A DNA stretch of 55,185 nt from Lachnospiraceae bacterium (GCA_030526405.1 JAUNCZ010000016.1:1-55185), one strand, 5' to 3'; positions 24,654 through 33,877 are shown, numbered from the stretch's first letter. The notes: generated by a model not told the origin, from the sequence alone. Program-made: numbers and translations.

Positions 24654-25660
24654 AAATTTGCTTCCTTCTCCTCAGTCAGCAGTTTTCTGACAAACTCACC
24701 CATCTCGCTCCAGAGCAGCTCCTGGAAAAATTCTCTTCCCCTTTTGCTGATCTGGACAAAGGGAATCTTCAGCTTTCTGATTCTGCCCTCCGCTTCCTTT
24801 CCCTGCAGTTCTCCCAGAAGCCAGAAAAACTGATCCAGCTTTGCCAGAGAAACAGGATCACTTCTCACAGGCATATAGACCCGATCACAGGCAGCCACCA
24901 GACTGGTCAGTCCCTGCACCGCCTCTCCCAGATCCAGAAGAAGCACCTCATAACCGGTTTCGCCTCCAAGCCTTGCTAAAAGCTCCAGCCATTCCTCCTC
25001 TTTTACACTCTGAAGATCCTCCGGACACAATACCGGCGGTACATAGTCCAGTCTTCCAATGCTCCGGATTATGGAAGAGAGAGGTTCCGAAAGGGTGGCC
25101 TCCTGCTGCTTGCCAAAATACAGCAGATCACTGAGAGTTCTCTCATACTTCTCTGCAAACAGCTGCTCAAAGCCTGCGAAGGTCTCCAGATTCAGATAGA
25201 GCACCGACCTGTCCTCCGCCAGGATCTGCCCCAGTGCGATGGCAAAGGAGGTTTTCCTTGTTCTGCCCACCGGACTGTATACACCGATCATCTCTGTCCT
25301 TCCCTTGTGGATGGAGCTGCCGGTCTCCCTGTCATTTCTGCAAAGGGCTGCCGCCTTCTTCAGCAGTTCCTCTGGAGACTGATACTTATACAGCCCCGGA
25401 TCACCAAAGGTTTCTCCGCTCTGGTCCTCAAGAAGAATCACTCTGTTTTTTGCCGGAATTTTTTTCACCTGCTCTGTCAGAACATCTGCTGTAACAAGAA
25501 GCAGTTCCGGCACTCTGCTCTCTGCAAAGGCACAAAGATGCTCTTCCGAGGTGAAGGCCCGGATCTCCATGGCCAGAAACCCCTTGGTTCTGGCAAACTC
25601 CATAAAGCGGAACACAAACTCCGGATCCGAGTCATAGATTGCCAGTGTTTTTTTATCCAT
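24650..25660 (-). CDS. tadZ: TadZ/CpaE-like ATPase with degenerate P-loop
   Basis: 336 residues. An N-terminal receiver-like domain (starts LAIYDSDPEFVFRF) and a C-terminal MinD/ParA-type domain (~123-336). The deviant Walker A reads YSPVGRTRKTSFAIALG: the lysine-threonine is kept but the Gly before Lys is Arg. The switch-like strand is VLLLDLGEAVQ. CpaE/TadZ proteins position the Tad machine at the cell surface. ATP binding may be weakened; this variant is also what I expect from other Clostridial members, but that is memory rather than evidence here. Confidence 0.85.
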   Translation of the reverse strand: MDKKTLAIYDSDPEFVFRFMEFARTKGFLAMEIRAFTSEEHLCAFAESRVPELLLVTADVLTEQVKKIPAKNRVILLEDQSGETFGDPGLYKYQSPEELLKKAAALCRNDRETGSSIHKGRTEMIGVYSPVGRTRKTSFAIALGQILAEDRSVLYLNLETFAGFEQLFAEKYERTLSDLLYFGKQQEATLSEPLSSIIRSIGRLDYVPPVLCPEDLQSVKEEEWLELLARLGGETGYEVLLLDLGEAVQGLTSLVAACDRVYMPVRSDPVSLAKLDQFFWLLGELQGKEAEGRIRKLKIPFVQISKRGREFFQELLWSEMGEFVRKLLTEEKEANL

Positions 25661-25662
25661 CT

Positions 25663-26166
25663 TCAGAACACACCTCCCTTCAGTAATACCACTGCCACAA
25701 ATACCGGAACCGCAAAATGCACCTCCGCAATACTCCCCCCCTCAGGTCGGTAAGGAATACGAAGTCCCGTAGCTCTGTAATTGCAGACATAGCGGTAAAA
25801 AAAGCGGAAACGCCGGAACCAGGAACCGGTAACACTCAGCAGCACCACTGAGATAACAGCCCCTGCCAGAAAGGATCCGATCAGAAGGGAAAGGGAAGCC
25901 TGGATACCCAGAAATCCTCCCAGTACAGAGAGCAGTTTAATATCACCAGCTCCCATCATGCGAAAATAAAAAAGAATAAACAGCAGCACCAGGGGCAGCA
26001 GAGCCCCTCCCAGATACTGCAGCAGTCCACCGGGAAGGGACTGCCCCAGAGCCAGAACTCCGCCAGACAGCCATCCTGCCAGCAAAAACCAGTTGCTGAT
26101 TCTTCTTCCTGACAGGTCCTGCAGCATTGCAAGCAGGGCATAGCCCACAGCGATCCATTCTGTCAT
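25663..26166 (-). CDS. tadV: A24 prepilin peptidase (TadV/CpaA type)
   Basis: About 167 residues. Membrane aspartyl protease with the first Asp in LQDLSGRRISN and the GxGD motif in MMGAGDIKLL. It cleaves and sometimes methylates Flp-type prepilins. First gene of the Tad operon. ATG 26166 has GAGGTGGG upstream; a start at 26205 has no good ribosome site. A second, shorter A24 protein occurs later in the operon. Confidence 0.9.
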   Translation of the reverse strand: MTEWIAVGYALLAMLQDLSGRRISNWFLLAGWLSGGVLALGQSLPGGLLQYLGGALLPLVLLFILFYFRMMGAGDIKLLSVLGGFLGIQASLSLLIGSFLAGAVISVVLLSVTGSWFRRFRFFYRYVCNYRATGLRIPYRPEGGSIAEVHFAVPVFVAVVLLKGGVF

Positions 26167-26205
26167 AGTTCTATCCCACCTCTCTTTTCTGATGGTGACA
26201 GGCAT

Positions 26206-26299
26206 TGCAGAAGCAATTTTCTTCCCATCATTTATATCGGATTTGTACTATGATTATCCACTAAAGCTATGCTAAAGTAAAAGACAAAGGAGGAACAAA
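26206..26299. promoter_or_regulatory. Divergent promoter region of the Tad operon and traX
   Basis: The 94-130 bp between the divergent genes is AT-rich. On the minus strand TTTACT, 17 bp, GATAAT is a plausible Tad promoter. On the plus strand TATGCT precedes the AAAGGAGG site of traX, with a loosely spaced TTGTAC. No operator is recognisable. Confidence 0.4.
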
Positions 26300-27076
26300 A
26301 TGAGAACAAATCAGGAACAAATCAGGATCAGATTCACAGGAAATGAATTAAAGCTTCTTGCCTGTCTCTCCATGCTGACAGATCATACAGCTCTTGTGTT
26401 TGGATTTTCCGGCCCGGCAGAATTTATTTGCCGTCACCTCATCGGACGACTGGCCTTTCCGGTTTTTGCCTTTCTGCTAGTGCAGGGCTTTCTGCATACA
26501 GGAAACAGTAAACGATATTTTCAGAATCTGTTTCTTTTTGCGCTCTTGTCAGAGCTGCCCTATGATCTGGCCCTTTTCTGCGGAGCAAACTCCCGGGAGA
26601 CTGCCTCTTTTTCCGGTTTTCTCCAGCTTCTGGATCCGAAACTGCTGTCCGGGTTCTTTACCCACCAGAATACCCTGTTCACCTTAAGTCTTGGTCTTCT
26701 TATGCTTCTTGCCATAAAAAAAACAGAAGCCCTGCTGCTTCGCAGAGCTTCTGCCTATGATCGGATTTCCCTTGCCAGACTTCTGGTGATTCTTCTGTTT
26801 GGGTCCCTTTCCCAGAGACTGGGACTGGACTATGGTTTTATGGGCATGGCCTGTATCGGTGCCATGTACTGCTTCAGAGGCTCCCGGAAGCAGGCTGCCT
26901 TCTGGGGCTGTATCTGTCTGCAGCTGGACTTCTTCTCCATGCCAGGAGCATTTCTCTCTCTGATCCCCCTCTCCCTTTATAACGGAGAACGGGGGCGGGG
27001 CAGAAAATACTTCTTCTACCTGTTTTATCCCCTGCATCTGCTGCTTCTGACTGGGATAAAGGTTCTGCTTTTCTGA
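26300..27076 (+). CDS. TraX family membrane protein
   Basis: 258 residues, about seven to eight hydrophobic helices. TraX of the F plasmid acetylates the N-terminus of pilin; chromosomal homologues are common in Firmicutes and their role is unknown. The hallmark start FTGNELKLLACLSMLTDHTA and GRLAFPVFAFLLVQGF are clear. The start has AAAGGAGG six bases upstream. It lies back to back with the Tad operon, which makes pilin modification a testable idea rather than a conclusion. No conjugation genes are nearby. Confidence 0.88.
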   Translation: MRTNQEQIRIRFTGNELKLLACLSMLTDHTALVFGFSGPAEFICRHLIGRLAFPVFAFLLVQGFLHTGNSKRYFQNLFLFALLSELPYDLALFCGANSRETASFSGFLQLLDPKLLSGFFTHQNTLFTLSLGLLMLLAIKKTEALLLRRASAYDRISLARLLVILLFGSLSQRLGLDYGFMGMACIGAMYCFRGSRKQAAFWGCICLQLDFFSMPGAFLSLIPLSLYNGERGRGRKYFFYLFYPLHLLLLTGIKVLLF

Positions 27077-27152
27077 ACCACTGCAGGCATGCACCTTTAC
27101 GCATTACAGAAGGAAGGATCGGCTTTGTCTCCAGCCTCTGAAGGCTGCCGCT

Positions 27153-27929
27153 CTATGCCCTGTTCTCAGGGTCAAAACTGATCAGATCCCGCACCACTTC
27201 TCCTGCCAGAATAAGGCCCGCTGCAGAAGGGACGAAGGCAACACTGCCTGGTGTAACCCTCTTTGCAGGGGCTTTTCCTGTTTTTTCCTGCAGCTGGCAG
27301 GAGGACTCAGGGGCCTGCTCTTCCTCATATACACAGGGGGAGAGGGCCTGCTCCTCTGAATATACCACCTTCAGCTTTTTGATGCCTCTCTTCTTCAGCT
27401 CCCGTCTCATGACCTTGGCCAGTGGACAAACGCTGGTCTTATAGATATCCGCCACCTGAAAGGCTGCCGGGTCCATCTTGTTTCCTGCTCCCATGGAACA
27501 GATAATGGGAGTTCCCGCCTCTGTTGCCTGCTCCACCAGAGCCAGCTTTCCTGCCACCGTATCAATGGCATCCACCACATAATCATATTCCCTGAAATCA
27601 AACTGGTCCTTTGTTTCCGGCAGATAAAAAACCGGATAGATGCGGACCTGACAGTCCGGATTGATATCCTTTACTCTCTCCGCCGCCACTTCCACCTTCA
27701 GTCGACCGATGTTGGAATGGAGAGCCAGGATCTGTCTGTTCAGGTTGCTGATATTCACATCATCACTGTCGATCAGATCCAGGGCACCAACGCCGCTTCT
27801 TGCCAGTGCTTCCACCACATAGCCGCCTACGCCGCCCACACCAAAAACTGCCACCCGGGCATTTTTCAGTTTTTCCAGGTTTTCTCTTCCGATCACTCTC
27901 TCTGTTCTGGAAAATGCTGTCTCCTTCAC
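27153..27929 (-). CDS. tcdA: tRNA threonylcarbamoyladenosine dehydratase (TcdA)
   Basis: 258 residues. ThiF/E1-like enzyme that cyclises t6A37 in tRNA to ct6A with ATP. The nucleotide-binding GVGGVGGYVVEALARSGVG is at about residues 30-48, with SDDVNISNLNRQ and later PSAAGLILAGEVVRDLI typical of the family. The GTG start overlaps the larE stop by four bases (GTGA), so it is coupled to larE. Identity rests on close similarity to the CsdL/TcdA branch of ThiF proteins. Confidence 0.9.
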   Translation of the reverse strand: MKETAFSRTERVIGRENLEKLKNARVAVFGVGGVGGYVVEALARSGVGALDLIDSDDVNISNLNRQILALHSNIGRLKVEVAAERVKDINPDCQVRIYPVFYLPETKDQFDFREYDYVVDAIDTVAGKLALVEQATEAGTPIICSMGAGNKMDPAAFQVADIYKTSVCPLAKVMRRELKKRGIKKLKVVYSEEQALSPCVYEEEQAPESSCQLQEKTGKAPAKRVTPGSVAFVPSAAGLILAGEVVRDLISFDPENRA

Positions 27930-28873
27930 GGTTCTTTCCTCTCTTCCTTCAGTGTTTCGTTCATGCTGCCGGTGCGGTACCCCTGCAGATCCATGGTCAC
28001 ATAGGAAAAGCCCAGACCTTTAAAGACCTCTGTCAGTTCCTCCCGTTTCTGCAGCACTTTCCCCATCTCTGCAGGGTCCACTTCGATCCTTGCCATTCTG
28101 TCATGAATCCTCACCCGCATCTGTCGAATACCCTGATCCAGCAGATACTGCTCAGCCTGATCCACCATGATCAGCTTCTCTCTGGTGATGGTATCACCGT
28201 AAACAAAGCGGGAAGCAAGGCAGGCGTAGGAGGGCTTGCTCCAGGTGCTGAGTCCAAAATGGGCAGACAGCTCCCGAATCTCCTTTTTATACAGCCCCGC
28301 ATCCCGGAGAGGGCTTCTGATCCCCAGTTCCTGAATGGCACGCATGCCAGGACGGTAATCATCCCCATCGTCCATGTTGGAACCCTCTGCAACAAAGGCC
28401 AGCTGTTCTCTTTCCGCAATCCTCAGAAACTCCGTGAAAATAGCTTTCTTGCAGTGGTAACAGCGATCCGGCGGATTCTCGCAGAAATTTGGAATCTCCG
28501 TCTCCTTCAGTCTGCAGACTCTCTGCCGGATCTGAAGATCCTTGCAGAAAATCCTGGCCTCACCGGATTCCCTCCCCGGAATAAATGCCGCCTCGGCAGA
28601 AACAGCCACAGCCTTATCCTGCAGCACCTGCTTTGCCACATACAACAGCAAAGTGGAATCCACTCCTCCGGAGAAAGCCACCGCCACAGACCCCATCTCT
28701 CTGAGCACGCGCTTCAGCACCCCCAGCTTTGTGCGCAGCTCCAGCGGAAGCTCCTGACCCTCCATCCTGCTGTTTTCCTCCGATTTTCTCAGAGCAGCAG
28801 CCACACGCTTCCAGGCACTCCTTGCCTGAAGATCCGATTCTCTGCCCGGTCTCCCTGTATTTGTCTTATTCAT
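27926..28873 (-). CDS. larE: ATP-dependent sacrificial sulfur transferase LarE
   Basis: 315 residues. LarE adds sulfur to pyridinium-3,5-biscarboxylate mononucleotide on the way to the nickel pincer cofactor of lactate racemase. PP-loop SGGVDS at 68-73. Cysteines C138 and C141 (RCYHCK) and C218 (YACLASR) match the three-cysteine form that binds a [4Fe-4S] cluster in other LarE, as opposed to the single Cys of the sacrificial type. AAGGAG precedes the ATG. No larA, larB or larC is in the window, so partner genes must be elsewhere or this copy serves another sulfur transfer. Confidence 0.88.
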   Translation of the reverse strand: MNKTNTGRPGRESDLQARSAWKRVAAALRKSEENSRMEGQELPLELRTKLGVLKRVLREMGSVAVAFSGGVDSTLLLYVAKQVLQDKAVAVSAEAAFIPGRESGEARIFCKDLQIRQRVCRLKETEIPNFCENPPDRCYHCKKAIFTEFLRIAEREQLAFVAEGSNMDDGDDYRPGMRAIQELGIRSPLRDAGLYKKEIRELSAHFGLSTWSKPSYACLASRFVYGDTITREKLIMVDQAEQYLLDQGIRQMRVRIHDRMARIEVDPAEMGKVLQKREELTEVFKGLGFSYVTMDLQGYRTGSMNETLKEERKEP

Positions 28874-29037
28874 ATTTACTCTCCTTGTTTTTTGTTTAAC
28901 AGGAAATTGAGTAATTTCCCATTAACTATAAGAACGGAGAGGAATACCCTTCATTCCCCTCCGTTTTCCATGTTTCCCTATACAGGATCCTCCCGATGCT
29001 TCTCGCTGAGCATCCGGATCATCCTCTGTTTATCTGC

Positions 29038-31068
29038 TTACAGCACAGTATTGAACTTAAATACTGCCACACCATAGGCAGGAAGGTCATAGGCGAAGGA
29101 ATATGGCTGATTGTCACATTCTACTTCCACTGCTTTATAAACCTTCTTCTTAAGATTATGGTCTCCGCCGTATTTCTCACATCTGCTGTCCAGAATCTGT
29201 CTGCAGCTTGCTGCCACAGGAAGTCCCACACGGTAATCAGGACGAGCCACCGGTGTATAGTTGATCACAAACAAAAGGTGATTCTTTCCTGTCTTATCCC
29301 ATCTTACAAAGCTGTAGATGCTTCTGTCATTGTCATCTGCATTGATCCATCCAAAGCCTGCAGGATCATCCTCTCTCTCATGGAGGGCAGGATATTTTTT
29401 ATACATGGTCAGAAGATCACGGACATAGTTCTGGAGATTCTTGTTGTCTGTCTCCTCCAGCAGCGGCCAATCCAGAGCACGCTCCTCGCTCCACTCACGA
29501 AACTGTCCGAAATCCTGTCCCATGAAAAGAAGCATCTTGCCCTGATGACCCAGCATGTAAGCATAGCCAGCCTTCAGGTTCTCAAACTTGTCGGATCCAA
29601 GGCCCGGCATCTTGTTGACCATGGAGCATTTCAGATGAACCACCTCATCGTGAGACAGCACAAGAATGTATTTCTCTGCACTTGCATAGCTGGTGGAGAA
29701 GGTCATCTTATGATGGTTGTATTTACGGAAATATGGATCCAGCTTCATGTACTCCAGGAAGTCGTGCATCCATCCCATATTCCACTTGAAGGTGAAGCCA
29801 AGGCCGTCATCCTCCACATCTGCGGTGATTTTCGGCCATGCAGTGGACTCCTCTGCGATCATCATAACGCCCTTGTTTCTTTTTGCCACAAGGGAATTCA
29901 GATGTTTCAGGAACTCCATAGCCTCCAGATTCTCATAGCCGCCGTATTTATTAGCCACCCACTGTCCGTCCTGCTTTCCGTAGTTCAGATACAGCATGGA
30001 GGATACAGCATCTACACGAAGGCCGTCCAGATGGAATTTCTCAATCCAGTAAAGGGCATTGGCAAGAAGGAAGTTCTTAACCTCAGGACGTCCGAAGTTG
30101 AAGATCTTTGTTCCCCAGTCCGGATGCTCACCCTGTCTTGGATCCCAGTGCTCATACTCAGGATCGCCGTCAAAGTTTGCAAGACCAAACTCATCCTTCG
30201 GGAAGTGCGCCGGTACCCAGTCAAAGATTACACCGATATTCTGCTGGTGCATATAATCCACGAAATACTGGAAATCCTGTGGTGTTCCGTAACGGCTGGT
30301 AGGTGCATAGTAGCCACTTACCTGATAACCCCAGGACTGATCCAGCGGATGCTCCGCAATACCGATCAGCTCCACATGGGTGTATCCCATATCCTTCACA
30401 TAGCCTGCCAGAGCATGGGCAAACTGACGATAGTTGTAAAAGCCCTCCGGGTTTTCCTCTGTTGCCGCATGTTTCATCCAGGAACCCGGATGTACCTCAT
30501 AGATGGCAAGCGGGGACTCATACACATCTGTTTTTCCACGCTTGTTGATCCAGCGTGTATCCTTCCACTTGAAGTTCTCGATATTTGCAATACGTGAGGC
30601 ATTGCCCGGTCTCTTCTCTGCGGCAAAGGCGTAAGGATCTGCCTTATAGACACTGTTGCCCATTCTTCCTGTGATATAATATTTGTACAGATGACCCTCT
30701 ACAGCACCTGGTACAAATGCTTCCCAGATGCCCATGTCTGCCACTTTTTTCAGAGGTGTTGCCTCCGGCTCCCAGTCATTGAAATCTCCTGTAACATACA
30801 CTGCCTGCGCATTTGGTGCCCATACAGTAAACCAGGTTCCCTCCTGACCATCCACTGTGTCAGGATGTGCGCCCATCTTGTTGTACAGCTCGTAATGGAT
30901 CGCATTGCTGAACATCTTCTGATCCGCCTTGCCGAATCTTACCCGTTTCCTTGCAGGCGCTTTTGCCTTACCGGCGGAAGATTTTTTAGCTGCCGGTTTC
31001 TTTGCAGCTGTTTTCTTCGCTGTAGTCTTTACTGTCTTCTCTGCTTCCTCAGTTTTTTTTCTTGCCAT
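29038..31068 (-). CDS. glgB: 1,4-alpha-glucan branching enzyme with lysine/alanine-rich N-tail
   Basis: About 676 residues. GH13 enzyme that makes alpha-1,6 branches in glycogen. After a CBM48-like domain (TVWAPNAQAVYVTGDFNDW) the GH13 motifs are DWVPAHFP, GLRVDAVSS (nucleophile Asp), MMIAEEST (acid Glu) and VLSHDEVVH. Residues 3-44 are an extra tail made of Lys, Ala, Thr, Ser, Pro and Arg (for example KKTAAKKPAAKKSSAGKAKA), like histone H1 tails, not part of normal GlgB. ATG 31068 has AGGTGGG eight bases upstream and gives 29 bp to tatD. No other glycogen gene is in the window. Confidence 0.95.
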   Translation of the reverse strand: MARKKTEEAEKTVKTTAKKTAAKKPAAKKSSAGKAKAPARKRVRFGKADQKMFSNAIHYELYNKMGAHPDTVDGQEGTWFTVWAPNAQAVYVTGDFNDWEPEATPLKKVADMGIWEAFVPGAVEGHLYKYYITGRMGNSVYKADPYAFAAEKRPGNASRIANIENFKWKDTRWINKRGKTDVYESPLAIYEVHPGSWMKHAATEENPEGFYNYRQFAHALAGYVKDMGYTHVELIGIAEHPLDQSWGYQVSGYYAPTSRYGTPQDFQYFVDYMHQQNIGVIFDWVPAHFPKDEFGLANFDGDPEYEHWDPRQGEHPDWGTKIFNFGRPEVKNFLLANALYWIEKFHLDGLRVDAVSSMLYLNYGKQDGQWVANKYGGYENLEAMEFLKHLNSLVAKRNKGVMMIAEESTAWPKITADVEDDGLGFTFKWNMGWMHDFLEYMKLDPYFRKYNHHKMTFSTSYASAEKYILVLSHDEVVHLKCSMVNKMPGLGSDKFENLKAGYAYMLGHQGKMLLFMGQDFGQFREWSEERALDWPLLEETDNKNLQNYVRDLLTMYKKYPALHEREDDPAGFGWINADDNDRSIYSFVRWDKTGKNHLLFVINYTPVARPDYRVGLPVAASCRQILDSRCEKYGGDHNLKKKVYKAVEVECDNQPYSFAYDLPAYGVAVFKFNTVL

Positions 31069-31097
31069 ACTATAACCCACCTTTTTATGAAATATCT

Positions 31098-31871
31098 TCA
31101 CAACCCAAATACACGCAGTCCGTTCTCCCTGGTAATACGGAGGACCTCCTCCGGCTCCACGCCCTTGATTCTGCCGATCTCAGCAGCCACATAGGGCAGA
31201 TACAGGGAAGAATTTCTTTTTCCTCTGTAGGGATCCGGTGCAAGATACGGGCAATCCGTCTCCAGAACGATCTGCTCCAGCGGTGCATATTCCACCACCG
31301 CCTTCAGTTTTTTGGCATTTTTGAAAGTCACAACACCACCGATTCCCAGATACATTCCCATATCCAGATATTTAGCCGCGATCTCTCTGGAATAGGAAAA
31401 GCAGTGGACGATTCCGCCGATTTCTCCCAGATTGCACTCCTGGGAAACACGAAGGGTATCCTCCGCCGCATCTCTGCTGTGAATGATCACAGGAAGCTTT
31501 TCCTCCCTTGCCAGTTCCAGCTGACGCTGAAACCAGCAAATCTGGGTTTCATGACTTTCTGTATCCCAGTGATAATCCAGTCCAATCTCTCCCACTGCCA
31601 CTGCCTTTTCCCCCCGGCAGAGCATGCGGATCCGATCCATAAGCCCTTCATCCATCTCACCCACGTTATCAGGATGAATTCCATAGGCCCCATACACAAA
31701 GGGATAACGCCTTGTCAGCTCCTCTGTGGTGCCAAGGCTGGCTGAATCCGAACAGACATTGACCACTGTCTCAATACCGCTGTGCCGTAAGGAGCCAAGA
31801 AGCTCCTCCCGGTCAGCGTCAAATGCTGCATCATCGTAATGCGCATGTGTTTCAAAAATCATTGTTTCCAT
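31098..31871 (-). CDS. TatD family metal-dependent hydrolase
   Basis: About 257 residues. TIM-barrel metallo-hydrolase, 3'-5' DNase/deoxyribonuclease family. Metal ligands begin with THAHYDD (H9, H11), then GEIGLDYHW, IIHSRDA, HCFSYS and LETDCPYLAP, the complete TatD set. ATG 31871 follows AAGGAACGG and lies 23 bp after the metG stop, as in many Firmicutes (metG-tatD). A longer frame runs back into metG and is rejected. Confidence 0.93.
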   Translation of the reverse strand: METMIFETHAHYDDAAFDADREELLGSLRHSGIETVVNVCSDSASLGTTEELTRRYPFVYGAYGIHPDNVGEMDEGLMDRIRMLCRGEKAVAVGEIGLDYHWDTESHETQICWFQRQLELAREEKLPVIIHSRDAAEDTLRVSQECNLGEIGGIVHCFSYSREIAAKYLDMGMYLGIGGVVTFKNAKKLKAVVEYAPLEQIVLETDCPYLAPDPYRGKRNSSLYLPYVAAEIGRIKGVEPEEVLRITRENGLRVFGL

Positions 31872-31894
31872 GTACCGTTCCTTCTCCTGCAGGA

Positions 31895-33877
31895 TCAGCA
31901 GATCTCTGCTCCGGACGGCATTGGTCTCTCCGGTGTCATCAGAGACAGATTTCCCTCTGCATCCTCTGCGCACAGGATCATTCCCTCTGAGAGCATTCCT
32001 GCCAGTTTGGCAGGCTTCAGGTTAATGAGAACCATTACTTTTTTGCCCTTCATCTCCTCTGGGCTGTAGGCAGCCTTGATTCCGGAAACCACCTGGATGG
32101 TGCGGTCTCCCACTTTTACCTGGGAGCACAGCAGTTTTTTGGATTTCTTCACAGCCTCGCAGGAGATGATCTCACCTACGGCAAACTGCATTTTTCCGAA
32201 ATCCTCAAAGGAGATCTCCTCCTTCAGCTCCACATGAAGCTCCTCTTCTGCCTCTTCCTTTGTCTCCTCCTCAGGAATTCCTGCAGCGGCTCTCTGTGCC
32301 TTCTGCATCTCCTCAACCTCAGAGAGAACATCCTCCATCTTCAGTCTTGCGAACAGGATCTCAGGAGTATCTGTCACTTTGTTTCCGGATGGATACAGAC
32401 CGAACTGATCCAGAACCTCGTAATCACGTTTCTCTGTATTCAGCTGTTTCAGGATACGCTCAGTTGTCTCCGGCATGAAGGATTCCAGCATGGAGGCACC
32501 GATGGTGATGGCCTCTGTCAGATTGTACAGTACAGTGGACAGACGATCCTGCTGTGCCTCATCCTTAGCCAGTGCCCATGGCATGGTCTCATCAATATAT
32601 TTATTGCAGCGTTTGAACAGATTGAAGATCTCTGTGAGGGCATCTGCCACACGGAGCTTATCCATCTTCTCCACTACTTTTACAATGGTGCCTGTAACCA
32701 CAGCCTTCAGATCCTCATCCATGGTGTCTGTTACACCCTTGTCAGCGATCACGCCGCCAAAGTATTTATTGGACATGGAAATGGTACGGTTTACCAGGTT
32801 TCCTAATGTGTTAGCCAGCTCGGAGTTGAGACGCTCCACCAGCAGCTCCCAGGTGATGACACCATCATTCTCAAATGGCATCTCATGGAGAACAAAGTAG
32901 CGAACTGCATCTACGCCGAAGAGTTTTACAAGATCATCCGCATAGATTACATTGCCCTTGGATTTGGACATCTTTCCATCACCCTGCAGCAGCCATGGAT
33001 GACCGAATACCTGTTTTGGCAGCGGCAGATCCAGTGCCATCAGGAAGATTGGCCAGTAGATTGTATGGAAACGGATGATATCCTTTCCGATAAGATGAAG
33101 GTCTGCAGGCCACATGGTCTTGAACTGCTCTGTTCCCTCGCCGTCACAGTCATAGCCGATACCGGTGATGTAGTTTGTCAGGGCATCCAGCCATACATAG
33201 GTCACATGCTTTGGATCAAAGCTTACAGGAATTCCCCATGTAAAGGAAGTTCTGGATACGCACAGATCCTGAAGACCAGGCAGAAGGAAGTTGTTCATCA
33301 TCTCATTCTTTCTGGATACAGGCTGAATGAACTCAGGATGTGTATTGATATGCTCAATAAGTCTGTCTGCATATTTGCTCATCTTGAAGAAATATGCCTC
33401 CTCCTTTGCAGGAGTGCAGGGACGTCCGCAGTCAGGACATTTTCCATCCTCCAGCTGAGACTCTGTAAAGAAGGACTCACATGGAGTACAGTACATTCCC
33501 TCGTAGTATCCTTTATAGATATCTCCCTGCTCATAGAGCTTTTTGAAGATCTTCTGCACCTGCTCCTCATGATAGGTGTCTGTTGTACGGATAAACTTAT
33601 CATAAGAAGTATTCATCAGATCCCAGATATCCTTGATCTGTCCTGCCACATCATCGACGAACTCCTTGGGAGTGATTCCCTTCTCCTGAGCCTTCAGCTC
33701 GATCTTCTGACCGTGCTCATCCGTTCCTGTCTGGAAGAATACATCGTATCCCTGCTCTCTGTGGAATCTTGCAATGCTGTCTGCAAGAACGATCTCATAG
33801 GTATTGCCGATATGTGGCTTACCTGATGTATAAGCGATCGCTGTGGTCATATAATAGCGTTTTCTGATTTTTTCCAT
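31895..33877 (-). CDS. metG: Methionine--tRNA ligase
   Basis: 660 residues. Class I synthetase: HIGN at 22-25 in SGKPHIGNTYE, KMSKS in DGKMSKSKGNVIYA, zinc knuckle cysteines CTPC...CPDC, and the anticodon-binding alpha domain. The C-terminal ~110 residues are the EMAP/OB-fold tRNA-binding dimerisation domain (KMQFAVGEIISCEAVKKSKK). It charges elongator and initiator tRNA-Met. The AGGAG site is 13 bases from ATG, which is long; a promoter and two mutually exclusive stems lie upstream. Confidence 0.97.
   Translation of the reverse strand: MEKIRKRYYMTTAIAYTSGKPHIGNTYEIVLADSIARFHREQGYDVFFQTGTDEHGQKIELKAQEKGITPKEFVDDVAGQIKDIWDLMNTSYDKFIRTTDTYHEEQVQKIFKKLYEQGDIYKGYYEGMYCTPCESFFTESQLEDGKCPDCGRPCTPAKEEAYFFKMSKYADRLIEHINTHPEFIQPVSRKNEMMNNFLLPGLQDLCVSRTSFTWGIPVSFDPKHVTYVWLDALTNYITGIGYDCDGEGTEQFKTMWPADLHLIGKDIIRFHTIYWPIFLMALDLPLPKQVFGHPWLLQGDGKMSKSKGNVIYADDLVKLFGVDAVRYFVLHEMPFENDGVITWELLVERLNSELANTLGNLVNRTISMSNKYFGGVIADKGVTDTMDEDLKAVVTGTIVKVVEKMDKLRVADALTEIFNLFKRCNKYIDETMPWALAKDEAQQDRLSTVLYNLTEAITIGASMLESFMPETTERILKQLNTEKRDYEVLDQFGLYPSGNKVTDTPEILFARLKMEDVLSEVEEMQKAQRAAAGIPEEETKEEAEEELHVELKEEISFEDFGKMQFAVGEIISCEAVKKSKKLLCSQVKVGDRTIQVVSGIKAAYSPEEMKGKKVMVLINLKPAKLAGMLSEGMILCAEDAEGNLSLMTPERPMPSGAEIC

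Noticed and set aside
26300..27076. TraX as a sign of a conjugative element
   Set aside because: No relaxase, coupling protein, integrase or other transfer gene is near; chromosomal TraX is common in Firmicutes.
28996..30597. 533-codon plus-strand frame
   Set aside because: Antisense to glgB; Cys/His/Leu-rich composition typical of shadow frames.
31872..31973. Longer start for TatD
   Set aside because: It would lie inside metG; the ATG at 31871 has a ribosome site and the correct family N-terminus.
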